A DNA stretch of 64,000 bases from Letharia columbiana (GCF_014066305.1 NW_023501080.1:372001-436000); one strand, 5' to 3'. Positions 1 to 14,920 are shown, counted from the stretch's first letter. Numbers and translations: made by a program. Notes: generated by a model from the sequence alone, not told the origin.

Positions 1-3000
1 GATTAATAAAAATATTAATTTAAGATTTATAAGTTTATAATAATTAAATAAACTCTTTTTAAATTAATATTAATAAATTAATAATTAAATATCGTATATA
101 TAATTAAATATAGATCTTAGATTTTAAAAAATTATTAAGATATAATAATCGCCTTTATATCTCTAAAAATAAGATCTTAAAAAAAGAGCTTATTAATAAA
201 TATTATAATAATTTATTATTAAAATACTTTAACGCTATAAAAATATATAAGCTATTTATTTATAAATATTATTAAAATAAAAATCTAAAATAAGTTATTA
301 ATTATATTAAGATATATAATATTTATTAGTAAATTAAAGCTTCGCGATATCGCTTATATAGCGAATTAAGCTCGCTTTTTATCGCTATTAAATTATAAAA
401 GAAAATTTCTATAAACTTTATTATTAACTTATTAGCGAGTAAGTATAAGAATATTATTTATAATATTATTCTAATTATAATAAATCGATTTATAAAAATA
501 ATAAGATATATTTCTATATTTATTATAATCGATATCGCTTAGCTAATAAAAGTATTTTATTTTAAAATAGTATATCGCTATAATATATTAAATAATATTA
601 TTAATAATAGAGACTCTATATTTATTAATAGCTTCTAATTTATTATTTACTTTTATTTTAAAATTAAGTAATATCTAAATATTATCTTTTATTTATAAAT
701 CGATAAATAGATTAAGCGATAAAATTAGATATTAAAATATTTTTTATATATATTCGCTAATAATAAGTAAAATATTTAGATAAAATAATTATTAATAATA
801 GAGTTCGCTTATATAAATAATTAATATTTCTTTATTAAAATAATATTATTCTTTCTAATATATAAATATTATTCTAAAATTTATTAAAAGATTAAGAATA
901 ACTTTATTAAGAAGAAGATATTCGCTATAAATAATAGAATAAAGAAGTTATAAATATTAAGAAATAAGATAGTAGAGTATTTTTATAGCGCGATTATAAC
1001 TTAATTTAAATATTATAATAAAATATATTAATTTTAAAGCTATAAGATAAATAATTTAATAATATTAATAATTAAGAATTTAAAGTAAAAATATCTAAAT
1101 AAGAAGTTATTTTATAAATTTATAAAATTATTTTAAATTATAAATAAGATAGAAGCGTAGATATATTATTTACTTCTATTCTTAATATATAAAATTTATA
1201 ATATCTTTTATATATTATTATTTAAGTTTTATTATCTTCGCGATTATAATAATATAGCGAAAGTCTTTATATAAACTCTTAATCTTATTAATAATAATAA
1301 GCTTTAAAAGATTAAAGAAATTATTAATAAGATTAAATATAAGAAAGATATTTAATATAAAGTTAAATAGACTAATTAGAATAAAGAGTATAATTAATAA
1401 TTATTAGATAATAAACTTATTAATATTAATAAGCTAATTTAAGTTTATAAATAAATAAATAATAAATAAAAGTATTAAATAATAAATAATAAGTCTCTTA
1501 TTATTAAAGAGTTTAATTAATTATATAAATTAATAATAAATAAATAAAGATAATAAAATAAGATATAATTATTAATTAGATTAGATATATTTCTAGATAA
1601 TACTTATACTACGCGCGTATTTCTTTATACTTACTATTATTAAGATATAAATTAATAAAATAATTATATTATTTAACTATCTATTAAACTCTACTATAAA
1701 GAAAATTTATTATATTAAAATATATATTATTAATATAAATATATTTTTATCTAAAATAGCTATTAAAGAACTATCTAAAAATTTTATACTAACGCTATTA
1801 TTAAAAAAAGATTATTATTTAAATATTCTCTACTATCTTAATATTAGATCTTAAATTAAATTTATTAATTTAATTCTTTAATAAGAAGATAATTAAAGTA
1901 TAATCTTCGAGTTAATATTTATTAATATTCGTTATATATCGATAAAGACTCTTAAGCTTCTTCTTTAATAACTTATTTATTTTCTTTAATTTCTTTATAT
2001 ACTTATATATCGTTATAAGCTAATCTTAAAAATCTATAATTATAATAAAGATAATTAAAGTTATTATTATTATATATCTTTATAATTTATATTATTAAGT
2101 AATCTTCTTATTAAGCTTAGCTTATTAATAAAATAACTTTTAAAATTATTTAACGCGACGATAGCGTTATATTAATTTTCTTATCTATATTTAAAGATAT
2201 AAAGAGATTTTAATATAGAAACTAATATCGCGTCTTTCGATCTTATAATTATTATAAAAAAAAGATTTATCTTAAATATATAAATCGTTATTTTAATAAA
2301 AGTAAGTTCTATATAATAAATTAGATATTAGAATTTATTAATAACTATATATATAAAGTAATAATAATAGAAATAGTTAAGAGTTAGTAATCGCGCTTAT
2401 AAAACGACTATATACTTATTATTAAAGTTATTATTATTATTAAAAAAGAATATTATAAAATTATTAATTTATATATTAATATAATTAATAATAATAAGAT
2501 ACTTATAATAAAGAGAAGTAGATTATTAATATAATAAGATATATTATATTTATATTAATATTAATATCGATATTATAGCGCTAGAGTAAGTACTTATAAG
2601 AGAGACGTTAGAAGTTATAAAGAATAAAAATAAATAATTTAAAAGAGATTTTTATATTCTTTATTATAGCGTTATTATTAATAAATAATACTTAATAATA
2701 TAGATAATAGCGACGCGATAATATTTTACTATTATCTATAAAGTCGCGTCGTCTAGCTATTATTATTATTTCTACTATTATTATTAATTAATAATTAAGA
2801 ATATTATCGCGAACGCGTCGCTTTATTAATTACTTTCTTCGAATCTCTATAATAAAGATTATTATTATATTACTTCGCTATAAACGTAATACGCTATAAA
2901 AATAACGTTATCTATAAAAAAACTCTTCTCTCTTCTTTTATCTATTAGATTTTTAAGATTTTATTATAAATTTTTAAATCTAATATTATTCGCTATAGAG

Positions 3001-3090
3001 GCTATTAACTAGCGCTATAAAAACATTAATATTAAGCGTATTAACTTACTATAAATTATTATTAATTAATATTATAAAAGTAATATTATT
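1..3090 (-). mobile_element. Inverted partial copy of the ~7-kb element (left end outside window)
   Basis: Read in reverse complement, this stretch matches 3576 to about 6610 with RIP-type differences. For example, the reverse complement of 1-170 matches about 6440-6610, and that of 2701-2900 matches about 3770-3960. Homology stops at about 3090, exactly where the internal part of the right-hand copy begins (3576), so this copy lacks the 275-bp terminal repeat present at 3301-3575. The two arms form a large inverted repeat of about 3 kb separated by about 0.5 kb. The element family cannot be named because RIP has destroyed its coding frames. Confidence 0.8.
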
Positions 3091-3300
3091 CTCGAAGATA
3101 ATATTAATATTATTATATAATATATTAATAACGCGTCTACGACGCGTAAGAATTAATTCTATCGCGTTATTAAAATAATATCATAATCTTAATAGATTAA
3201 CTCTTTTCTCTTATTTTTCTATTAGAGTTTAAAGATTTTTTAATAAATATTTTATTTTTACTTAAACGCTTAAGAATTAGAGTCTAGAAGAAGAGATAAT

Positions 3301-3575
3301 TATTAGATCTAATACGTTATAAACCTTAGCGCTACTTATATTAAAACGTCGATATTATATATATTATATTAGAGTTTCTTTTAGAGTTTAATTTTAATAA
3401 TATATCTTATATATCTAGAGACTTAGCGAATATAGATTTACTTCGTATATCTCGAAGTTTTAATATTTCTTAGAGATTAATTCTATTATTAAATATACTA
3501 TTAAACTCTATAACGATACTACGTCTTTTATAGTCTATATTCGCTAGCTAATTATTAATAAACTACGCTCTTATA
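3301..3575 (-). repeat. 275-bp terminal repeat 'A', inverted copy
   Basis: The reverse complement of this stretch matches 9889-10163, 12023-12298 and 29031-29304 almost throughout, with differences of the C/T and G/A kind. Its outer end reads TATTAGATCTAATACG. It abuts the internal sequence that starts at 3576. Confidence 0.75.
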
Positions 3576-6500
3576 AATATTATTTTTATAGTATTAATTA
3601 ATAATAATCTATAATAAGTTAATACGCTTAATATCGATATTTCTATAGCGCTAGTTAATAGCCTTTATAGCGAATAATATTAGATTTAAAAATTTATAAT
3701 AAAATCTCGAAAATTTAGTAGATAAAGAAGAAAGAAGAGTTTCTTTATAGATAATATCGTTTTTATAATATATTATATTTATAGCGAAGTAACGTAGTAA
3801 TAATCTTTATTATAAAAATTCGAAGAAAGTAATTAATAGAGCGATATATTCGCGATAATACTCTCGATTATTAATTAATAATAGTAGAAATAATAATAAT
3901 AGCTAGGCGATACGATCTTATAAATAGTAATAAAATATTACCGCGTTATTATTATCTATATTATTAAGTACTATCCGCTAATAATAACGCTATAATAAAG
4001 AATATAAAAATTTCTTTTAAATTATTTATTTTTATTCTTTATAACTTCTAATATTTCTCTTATAAATACTTATTTTAACGCTATAATATTAATATTAATA
4101 CTAATATAAATATAGTATATCTTATTATACTAATAATCTACTTCTCTTTATTATAAATATCTTATTATTATTAATTATATTAATACGTAAATTAATAATT
4201 TTATAATACTCTTTTTTAATAATAATAATAACTTTAATAATAAGTATATAGTTATCTTATAAGCGCGATTACTAATTCTTAACTATTTCTATTATTATCG
4301 CTTTATATATATAATTATTAATAAGTCTTAATATCTAATTTATTATATAGAATTTACTTTTATTAAGATAATAATTTATATATTTAAAATAAATCTTTTT
4401 TTATAATAATTATAAGATTAAAAGATATAATATTAATCGCTATATTAAAATCTCTCTATATCTTTAAATATAAATAAGAAAATTAATATAATATTATTAC
4501 TATATTAAATAATCTTAAAAATTATCTTATTAACGAATTAAGCTTAATAAGAAGATTATTTAATAATATAAATTATAGAGATATATAATAGCGATAACTT
4601 CGACTATCTCTATTATAATTATAAATCTTTAAAATTAATTTATAGCGATATATAAGCGTATAAAGAAATTAAAGAAAATAAATAAATTATTAAAGAAGAA
4701 GCTTAAGAGTCTTTATCGATATATAATAAATATTAATAAGTATTAATTTAAAGACTATACTTTAATTATCTTCTTATTAAAGAATTAAATTAATAAACTT
4801 AACTCGATATTTAATATTAAGATAGTAAAGAATATTTAAATAACGATCTTTTTTTAATAATAGCGCTAGTGTAAAGTTCTTAGATAATTCTTTAATAATT
4901 TAGTTACTCTAGATTAAAAATACGTTTATATTAATAGTATAGATACTCTAATATAATTATTAAACTTATTTTAATAGTAGTAAGTATAGAGAAGTACGCG
5001 CGTAATATAAGTATTATCTAGAAATATATCTAACTTAATCGATAATTATATCTTATTTTATTACCTCCGCTTACTTATTATTAATTTATATAATTAATTA
5101 AACTCTTTAATAATAAGAGACTTATTATTTATTATTTAATACTTTCGCTTACTATTTATTTACTTATAAATTTAAATTAGCTTATTAATATTAATTAGTT
5201 TATTATTTAATAATTATTAATTATACTCTTCGTTTTAATTAGTTTATTTAATTTTATATTAAATATCTTTCTTATATTTAATCTTATTAATAATTTCTTT
5301 AATTTTCTAAAGCTTATCGTTATTAATAAGATTAAGAGCTTATATAAAGGCTTTCGCTATATTATTATAATTATAAAGATAATAAGATTTAAATAATAAT
5401 ATATAAAAGATATTATAAATTTTATATATTAGAAGTAGAAGTAGATAATATATCTACACTCTTATCTTATTTATAATTTAAAATAATCTTATAAATTTAT
5501 AAGATAACTTCTTATTTAGATATTTCTACTTTAAATTCTTAATCGCTAATATTATTAAATTATCTATTTTATAATTTTAAAATTAATATATTTTATTATA
5601 ATATTTAAATTAAGCTATAATCGCGCTATAAAAACGCTCTACTATCTTATTTCTTAATACTTATAATTTCTTTATCTTATTATTTATAGTAGATATCTCT
5701 CCCTCGATAAAGTCGTTCTTAATCTCTTAACGAATTTTAGAATAATATTTATATATTAGAAAAAATAATATCGTTTTAATAAAGAAATATTAATTATTTA
5801 TATAAGCGAACTCTACTATTAATAGTTATTTTATTTAAATATTTTACTTATTATTAGCGAATACGCGTAAGAAGTATTTTAATATCTAATTTTATTACTT
5901 AATCTACTTATTAATTTATAAATAAAAGATAATATTTAAATATCGCTTAATTTTAAAATAAAAGTAAATAGCGAATTAGAAGCTATTAATAAATATAGAG
6001 CCTCTATTATTAATAATATTATTTAATATACTATAGTAATATATTATTTTAAAATAAAATACTTTTATTAGCTAAGCGATATCGATTATAGTAGATATAG
6101 AAATATATCTTATTATTTTTATAAATTAATCTATTATAATTAGAATAGTATTATAGATAATACTTTTATACTTACTCGCTAATAAGTTAATAATAAAATC
6201 TATAGAAATTTTCTTTTATAACTTAATAGCGATAGAAAGCGAGCTTAATTCGCTATATAAGCGATATTATAGAGCTTTAATTTATTAATAAACGTTATAT
6301 ATCTTAATATAGTTAATAACTTACTTTAGATTTTTATTTTAATAATATTTATAAATAAGTAGTTTATATATCTTTATAGCGTTAAAGTATTTTAATAATA
6401 AATTATTATAGTATTTATTAATAAGCTCTTTTTTTAAGATTTTATCTCTAGAAATATAAAGATAACTATTATATCTTAATAATTTCTTAAAATTTAAGAT

Positions 6501-9500
6501 CTATACTTAATTATATACGCGACGCTTAATCGCTAATTTATTAATATTAATTTAAAAAAAGCTTATCTAATTATTATAAGCTTATAGATCTTAAATTAAT
6601 ATTTTTATTAGTCTTTAAAATATATTATAAGTAATCTCTTATATAATCTTAGACTTTCTTTTAGAAATAATTATTTAAATATTAATAATATAAAATATAG
6701 ACGCTATAGCCGCTATAAGCTTTTTATTTTTTTATAATTATTTATTATTAATTTAAAATATAAGCTTATTCTATAATATTAATAAAAGTTTAATATTTAA
6801 TAATAAAATTTTTTTATAATTAGAGCGTCGCGATAGCGGGTTAATAGAGTTTAATTTATTTATTTAATAAAAAATTTTAAAGTTATAAGTAGTTAACTTT
6901 AGCGTTTAACGAATTTATCTAGAGTTTAATTTCTTCTACTTTATAAAGTTTTTAAAATTATTATAATTCGTTAAAATTTTAATATAAAATATATTATCTT
7001 TTAGATAGTAATATTATTATTTTATAGACGCTATAATAATAAGTAATTCTTAATTATAAATCTCGTAGTTTTACTTTATAGAAATTATTTTTTTAAATTA
7101 AAATATTACTAATTATTAATAATTATTCTTATTCGATTATAAAAATATAGTCTTTATATTAAAGTTAAAAGTATCGATCTTAAGATATAACTTTAAATTT
7201 AAATCGTAATAACGTAGAAATAGCGTATTTATAAAAGTACTTTAGAGTTATTAGAACGCTAGCTTAGCGCTATCTATCTACTCTAGCGATCTAGATTTCT
7301 TATTATTCTTATTTTCTTTAAGTAAGTTAATAAGTAACGCTATTATACTAAAATAGCTATAAATAAATTATTAATAAAAATTAATAAAGTTTAAAAAGAC
7401 TTATATATCTCGATAATTTTTTAATTTTAACTATTTTTTAATAATAGCGATATATTTCTAATTTATTATAATATCTTTAATAAATATAATAAACTTTAGA
7501 AACTTAACTTATTTAATATAAAATTAATATTTTTTTAAATTAGCGTATAATTAGAATTAATATAGACGTTTAAGTACTTATTTAATATACTATTAATACT
7601 TCGCTAAATTAGTATTATAAATTAGAATATTATTTAAATATATTATATATATTATATTTATTAAATTTATAAAGATTTTATTAATATATATTTAAAAAGT
7701 TATTAATATATTAGCGAGTTTAAAAGATATAATTAAATATTCGAAATAGTTATAGCGATTACGAAACGCTATTTTTTACTTATTATTTTCTTTAATTTAA
7801 ATTTAATAATAGATATTCTTAAAATTTAGCTTTATAAAGATTTTAACGTTATATAAGCGATTTAAAATCTTAATAATTAGAGATAACGAGTATTAATTTT
7901 TAATAGTTATCGCGTTTAGATCTCGATAATTAATATAAAAATAAAGTCTCTTATTCTTTTTAGAAATAAAAAGAATTAATACTTTAGCTAAGAAAGTTAA
8001 ATAATAAATTTAATTTTTCTAAAGAGAATTCTTTAAATAGCGTTATAGCTTCGCTAATTTTATTTAAAATAGATTATATAAGAGACTATATAACGACTTT
8101 TTATCGCTTTTAATCTTAATAATATAATCTCTCTACTTAAGTATAAATAAGATTTCTACTTTTTTATTAAAAAAAATATTATTAAACTTTAATAACTTTT
8201 AAAAAAGTTTTAGATTATATCTATTTTTTAATTCGCTTCGCGCTATCGCGATATATATAATTATAAATATATTTAACTTTTATTTAATAATTTAAATAAA
8301 TTTAATTAATTCTTTAATCTATAATTTATTAGCGTTAATCTTAAATCGCTATTACTTCGTCGTTAAATTTAATAATACTTATAATTAACTTAGCTCGAGT
8401 ATATTTAATACGATATTAAAACCTTTTTAATTAATAATATAAAAGAGTATATTATACTTTTTATTTTAATTTTAATTATTTATTAATTAATAATCTAGCT
8501 AATACGCGCTATAGTAATATATACTTTAATTACTTAGCGCTTTTAATTATAATAAAATAATATTATAAGATTTTAAGTCTTATTAAATTACGAACTTTTA
8601 TAAAATTAAATTAATATACGCTTTAATATCGAGTAGAATAACGAGTTATCTCTATTTATTTTAAAGCTTTATCTATCTCTTTATAAGAATAGAAGAAATT
8701 ATCTCTATTAATTATTATTTTTATCTTACTTCTAAAACGATTATAAAGTTTAATCTTTTTTTATTAATACTACGCTAATATAGATTATAAATAATTTATC
8801 GAGATTTAGATATTTAGATATCTAATAATTCTATTTATTATAATAAAAATAACTATTCTTTTTATAATTAGAGTTAAAGAATTTAGCTTTATACTTTATA
8901 TTATTATCTTAAATACGCGCTATATAAGCGTTATTAATCGAAGTTAATTTAGACTTCGAAATTCGATTCTTTAAAGACTTATTCTTAGCGAATTCTCTTA
9001 AAGACTTCGAATAGAAATCGCTATCGAAGTATATACGTTTTAAAATCTTTTTCTATATAATAGTCTAGATAAGAATTTTTTTTCGTTATTTCGATATACT
9101 ATTAATATTTAGAATTTTATTTTTAAGCTTTAATTTAAGCTTAGTTAAGAAGAAATTAACTCGATATTTTTTAGAAAATAGAGTTATATAAATCTCTAGC
9201 TTTTTTAAATAAATTTTAAAAATAGATATCTTCTAATTAAAGCGTTATTTAGCTTTCTTCTACTTTTTATATATAAAAAAATAATAGTTTATTAGATTCG
9301 CTATTAAATTAAGTAGAAACTACTTAAAGAATTTAAAAGTTATATTTCTTAGACTATAAATTTAATAATATTTATATTATTAAGTATTAAGATCGCTTTC
9401 TAAAAATTATATATAATAAATAATTCTTAATTAGTTAATAGTAAAATATTTAGAACTTATAAAAAACTTAATTTCAACTTCGCGAAATTAATATAAATAC

Positions 9501-9888
9501 TCTCTCTTACTAATACTCTTATAAGAATATATTCTTTTAAAGCGAAGTATTTTTATCTTAATTAATATATTTATTAAAGACGCGATAATAATTAATATAG
9601 ATAAATCTTCGCTAATTATAAATAATAAGCTAATATTATAAAGTTTATAATTATAAATCTTTAACGTAATTAATTCTTATTCTTATTTTAAATAACAATT
9701 TTCGACTTTAATAATTATAAGACGTTATTCTATAGTAAGATCTTTTATTAATAAGAAATTCTTAAACTTATTATTAGCGTTATAGCGACTCTTAATATTA
9801 TCTTTATTTTTTATTATATAATCTAGAGATAAATTTAATATTATAATAATAATAAGTCTTTTTTTTTAAAAGATAGAGAGATTAGAAT

Positions 9889-10163
9889 TATAAGAGCGTA
9901 GTCTATTAGTAATTAATTAGTAAATATAAACTATAAAAGACGTAATATTATTATAAAATTTAATAATATATTTAATAATAGAACTAATCTCTAAAAAATA
10001 TTAAAACTTTAAGATATATAAAGTAGATCTATATTCGCTAAGCTCTTAGATATATAGAGTATATTATTAAAATTAAACTCTAAAAGAAACTCTAATATAG
10101 TATATACGATATCGACGTCTTAGCGTAAGTAGCGTTAAGGCTTATAACGTATTAGATCTAATA
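9889..10163 (+). repeat. 275-bp terminal repeat 'A', direct copy
   Basis: It begins TATAAGAGCGTAG and ends AGATCTAATA, so its ends TA...TA could be RIPped TG...CA. It is followed at once by the 5'-truncated second element copy at 10164. Confidence 0.75.
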
Positions 10164-12958
10164 TAAAGCTTTTTAATAATAAGAGACTTATTATTATCTA
10201 TTACTTAATACTTTTACTTATTATTTATCTATTTATAAACTTAAATTAACTCGCTAATATTAATAAGTCTAATATTTAATATTTAATAATTATACTCTTT
10301 ATTCTAATTAATCTATTTAACTTTATATTAAATATCTTTTTCATATTTAATCTTATTAATAATTTCTTTAATTTTTTAAAGCTTATTATTATTAATAAGC
10401 TTAAAGATCTATATAAAGATATTCGCTATATTATTATAATCGTAATTATAATAAGATTTTAATAATAATATATAAAAAATATTATAGATTTTATATATTA
10501 AAAATAAAAGTAGATAATATATCTACGTTCTTATCTTATTTATAATCTAAAATAGTTTTATAAATTTATAAAATAACTTTTTATTTAGATATTTCTACTT
10601 TAAATTCTTAATTATTAATATTATTAAATCGCTTATCTTATAACTTTAAAATTAATATATTTTATTATAATATTTAAACTAAGTTATAATAGCGCTATAA
10701 AGATATTTTATTATCTTATTCTTTAATACTTATAATTTTTTTATTCTATTATTTATAGTAAATATCTCTCTTTTAACGAAATTATTCTTAATCTCTTAAT
10801 AAATTTTAAAATAATACTTATATATTAAAAAGAATAATATTATTTTAATAAAGAAGTATTAATTATTTATATAAGCGAACTCTATTATTATTAATTACTT
10901 TATTTAAATATTTTACTTATTATTAATAAATATATATAAGAAATATAATTAAATATTCTAATATCTAATTTTATTATTTAGTTTATTTATCGATTTATAA
11001 ATAAAAGACGATATTTAAATATTATTTAATTTTAAAATAAAAGTAAATAGTAAAATAGAAGCTATTAATAAATATAGAGTCTTTATAATTAATAATATTA
11101 TTTAATATATTATAGCGATATATTATTTTAAAATAAAATACTCTTATTAACTAAGCGATATCGATTATAATAAATATAGAAATATATTTTATTATTTTTA
11201 TAAATTAATCTACTATAATTAGAATAGTATTATAATAATATTTTTATACTTACTTATTAATAAGTTAATAATAAAATTTATAAAAAAATTCTTTTATAAC
11301 TTAATAACGATAAGAAGCGAACTTAATTTACTATAGAGATAATATTATAAAATCTTAATTTATTAATAAATATTATATATCTTAATATAGTTAATAACTT
11401 ACTTTAAGCTTTTATTTTAATAATATTTATAAATAAATAGCTTATATATTTTTATAGCGCTAAAGTATCTTAATAATAAATTATTATAATATTTATTAAT
11501 AAGCTTTTTTTTTAATTTTTTATCTTTAGAGATATAAAGGCGATTATTATATTTTAATAATTTCTTAAAATTTAAGATTTATATTTAATTATATATATAA
11601 CGCTTAATTACTAGCTTATTAATATTAGTTTATATAAAGTTAATCTAATTATTATAGATTTATAAATCTTAAATTAATATTTTTATTAATTTTTAAAATA
11701 TATTTAAAATAGTCTCTTATATAACTCTAAATTCTCTTTTAAAAATAATTATTTAAATATCGATAATATAAAATACGAGCGCTATAGCCGCTATAATCTT
11801 CTTATCTTTTTATAATTACTTATTATTAATTTAAAGAATAAATTTATTCTATAATATCGATAATAATTTAATATTTAATAATAAAGTTTTTTTATAATTA
11901 AAGCGCCGCGATAGCGAGTCGATAGAATTTAATTTACTTATTTAATAAAAAATCTTAAAATTATAAGTATCTAATTTTAATATCTAATAAGCTTATCTAA
12001 AGTTTAATTTCTTCTACTTTATTATAAGAGCGTAGTTTACTAATAATTAGCTAGCGAATATAGACTATAAAAAATATAGTATTATTATAAAGTTTAATAA
12101 TATATTTAATAGTAGAACTAATCTCTAAGAAATATTAAAATTTCGAGATATATAAAGTAAATCTATATTCGCTAAGCCTCTAAGTATATAAGATATATTA
12201 TTAAAATTAGACTCTAAAAGAAACTTTAATATAATATATACGATATCGACGTCTTAACGTAAGTAGCGTTAAGACTTATAATAGTATTAAATCTAATATT
12301 TATAAAATCTTTAAAATTATTATAATTTATTAGAATTTTAATATAAAACGTATTATCTTCTAGATAGTAATATTATTATTTTATAAATATTATAATAGCG
12401 AGTAGCTCTTAATTATAGATTTTATATCTTTACTTTATAAAAATTATTCTCTTAGATTAAAATATTATTAGTTATTAATAATTATTCTTATTTAATTATA
12501 AAAATATAACTCTTATATCGAAGTTAAAAGTATTAATTTTAAAATATAACTTTAAATTTAAATTATAATAATATAGAAATAATATAATTATAAAAGTATT
12601 TTAAAGCTATTAAAACGCTAGCTTAGCGTTATCTATTTACTCTAATAATTTAATTTTTTTATTATTCTTACTCTCTTTAAATAAATTAATAAATAATATT
12701 ATTATATTAAAATAATTATAAATAAATTATTAATAGAAATTAATAAAGTCTAAAAAGATTTATATATCTCGATAATTTTTTAATTTTAACTACTTTTTAA
12801 TAATAGTAATATATTTTTAATATATTATTATATCTTTAATAAATATAATAAACTCTAGAAATTTAATTTATTTAATATAGAATTAATACTTCTTTAAACT
12901 AATATATAATTAGAATTAATATAAATATTTAAATATTTACTTAATATATCGCTAATAC
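10164..12958. mobile_element. Second element copy, left portion
   Basis: From 10164 the sequence follows about 5095-7590 of the first copy in the same orientation. It is interrupted by the solo repeat at 12023-12298. It ends with AATAC at 12954-12958, where the 12.6-kb insertion starts. The same copy resumes at 25537. Its 5' part (equivalent of 3301-5095) is missing. Confidence 0.75.
12023..12298 (+). repeat. Solo copy of terminal repeat 'A' with 5-bp flanking duplication
   Basis: This 276-bp copy of repeat A interrupts sequence that is continuous at about 6936 in the first element copy. The flanks read TTTAT (12018-12022) and TTTAT (12299-12303), while the uninterrupted site has it once. 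Ends are TA...TA. A lone terminal repeat with a 5-bp target duplication is the usual footprint of a solo LTR left by LTR-LTR recombination. Confidence 0.7.
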
Positions 12959-13121
12959 TATTACGAGTATATTTTTAATATATTATTTAATTCTATAACT
13001 AGCGAGTCTTAACGAAGATATTCTCTATTATATTATATCTTCTTTTTATCTATATAATTTAATAGTCTTATTATTCTATTCTATTTTATTTATATAATAT
13101 ATCTTTATATTAATTTTAATA
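12959..13121 (+). repeat. Left LTR of the nested element
   Basis: It matches 25367-25536 along its length and sits directly after the AATAC target duplication. Confidence 0.7.
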
Positions 13122-13265
13122 TTATTATTAAGAAATAGTTTTTAATATTATAATATTAATATAATATAAAGTTATTCTATTAATCTATATAGTTTATAAA
13201 TATATATATACGAAGAGAAAGCGCGCTAAGATTTAATAAGAAAGATATATCGAGTATAATTATTA
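13122..13265 (+). repeat. ~140-bp direct repeat, left copy
   Basis: It directly follows the left LTR and matches about 22,566-22,705, sharing TTAATATTATAATATTAATA and the stretch up to CGAGTATA. After the match the two places diverge. It may be leader sequence of the LTR element, or the ends of a 9.3-kb inner insertion. Confidence 0.6.
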
Positions 13266-13429
13266 TAAGATATCTTAGAAATACTTATAGAGTTACTAGC
13301 GTAGACTTAATGTTATATATATCTATCTATAGACTATATAGATTAGTTAATATCTTTTATAGCTTCTTCGATAATTATATATTTTTAAAATATAATATTT
13401 AACTTTTCGTTAGTTAATTATTATTTAAT

Positions 13430-14920
13430 ATATATATGAAAATATTATATAAGCTTAACGTTAAGATTAAAATTTAATAATTGAGATTTCAGCTCTAAGA
13501 GTTAAATATTTAAAAATATTTAAATTATAGATTAATCTATAATTTAAGTTTAATGAGAAAAGGCGATATCTAAATAGAAAATCTTTAAAAATTAGAAATC
13601 TTAATATAATAGCGATTTAAATTTTATACTTTTTCTCTAAGTGAATAAGAAGACTTATTTCTATTAATTATACTCTTTCGAATAATATTAATCGATAGTA
13701 ATATTATTATTATATTATAGAATTTAATAATCTCTAAAGAAATTCTCGAGAAAAGTATTACGAGCGATTATGAATTATACTAGTACTCTTAGTATAATAT
13801 CTTACTCCTATTTAAAAATTAAAGTTAAAAATATGTTAATATATTTTGAAAATATATGATTATCGAAGGGGCTCTTATACTATATATATATATGAGTTAA
13901 ATTATAATAATTTCTTAATAAATAATAATAATATCTAACTCTACTTTATAGAATATTTAAACGTTATTAGACGTTTACGTAAAGTCTATATTAATATTTA
14001 ATAATATAACGCTTTAAGTCGAACCTTTAATATACTCGCGTTATCGAATATCTTTTAATATCGTTTCATCGATTCTTTTACTAGATCTATCGATATTATA
14101 AATTTATACGCTATAAAACTTATCTTATTTACGTTATAACTATACGTATATTTAAGTATCTCTATCGTAGCCCATACTAGCTTTTATTAAGAATTCGACT
14201 TTACTTTTTTATCTTCGAATCTAATAGTGTGCTTACTATACGATCTTAATTCTTATAACTAGAATAATAATAATTCATTTAAATTTCACACTACTCGATT
14301 ATCGAACTATTTATTTATACGTATAATATAGTAGAAAAAGAAGTATCGAAATTAGAAGACTCGACGCTAGCAATATAAAAGAAGGTCTCTATAAGTCGTT
14401 TAGCAAGCCACTTCGTTAGCTTATTAATTCACTTAGTTAGCCACTTAGTTAGTTACTTAACTAGAGTACTTAGTTAAATAAGAGAAGAAACTATAATAAA
14501 CGAATACGAAGAATACTGCGAAGAATACTACGAAGAAACTAAGCGGTAATAAGATTATAATCATTAAGAATACGGCTTAACTCTTTATAATCCCACGTTA
14601 GATCGTTACTTAGCAAGCGGAGAATAATACTATAATTTGATCTATTATTTCTACTATATTAATATAATATATCACTATAATAAGCATATAAGAGAAGGAT
14701 CTACTACGTCGATTATAGTTAATTAAACCTCTATAAGTAAGGGTTATCTATCGAACGATACATATTTAAACGAATTAAAACCGTTCGATATCTTACTTCG
14801 ACAGTTATTTCATCTTAATTTTGGGTAATTTTTCATTTTTCTAAGTTAAATAAAGTTGAATTTTTCTAAGTTAAATCGAATTTTAGCTCTAGCTCTAAGT
14901 TAAATCGAACTCTAATCGCT
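13430..14920. repeat. Less RIPped segment inside the island
   Basis: Here CA and TG reappear at visible density (TTGAGATTTCAGC at about 13,482; GCAAGCCACTTCG at about 14,403; TTTTGGGTAATTTTTCATT at about 14,819), unlike the flanks. It includes a short-period repeat of the kind ACTTAGTTAGCC at about 14,420-14,475. The part 14,400-14,560 is the inverted counterpart of about 21,960-22,180. It is probably a younger insertion or one less exposed to RIP; no protein could be recognised. Confidence 0.55.

Larger units (their letters stand above)
3301..10163. mobile_element. Full-looking copy of the ~6.9-kb RIPped transposon
   Basis: A 275-bp sequence stands at each end in opposite orientation (3301-3575 and 9889-10163), around about 6.3 kb of internal sequence. 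The internal part recurs, rearranged, at 1-3090 (inverted) and at 10164-12958 joined to 25537-29030 (direct). No coding frame survives, so the class is not readable from protein. Terminal repeats in inverted orientation suggest a DNA transposon with long TIRs. The separate solo copy of the same 275-bp unit behaves more like a solo LTR. Boundaries are from repeat comparison by eye. Confidence 0.65.

Noticed and set aside
2760..3960. Possible CRISPR-like or palindromic array
   Set aside because: The symmetry is the inverted transposon copies on either side of 3301; there are no regularly spaced short repeats and the organism is a fungus.
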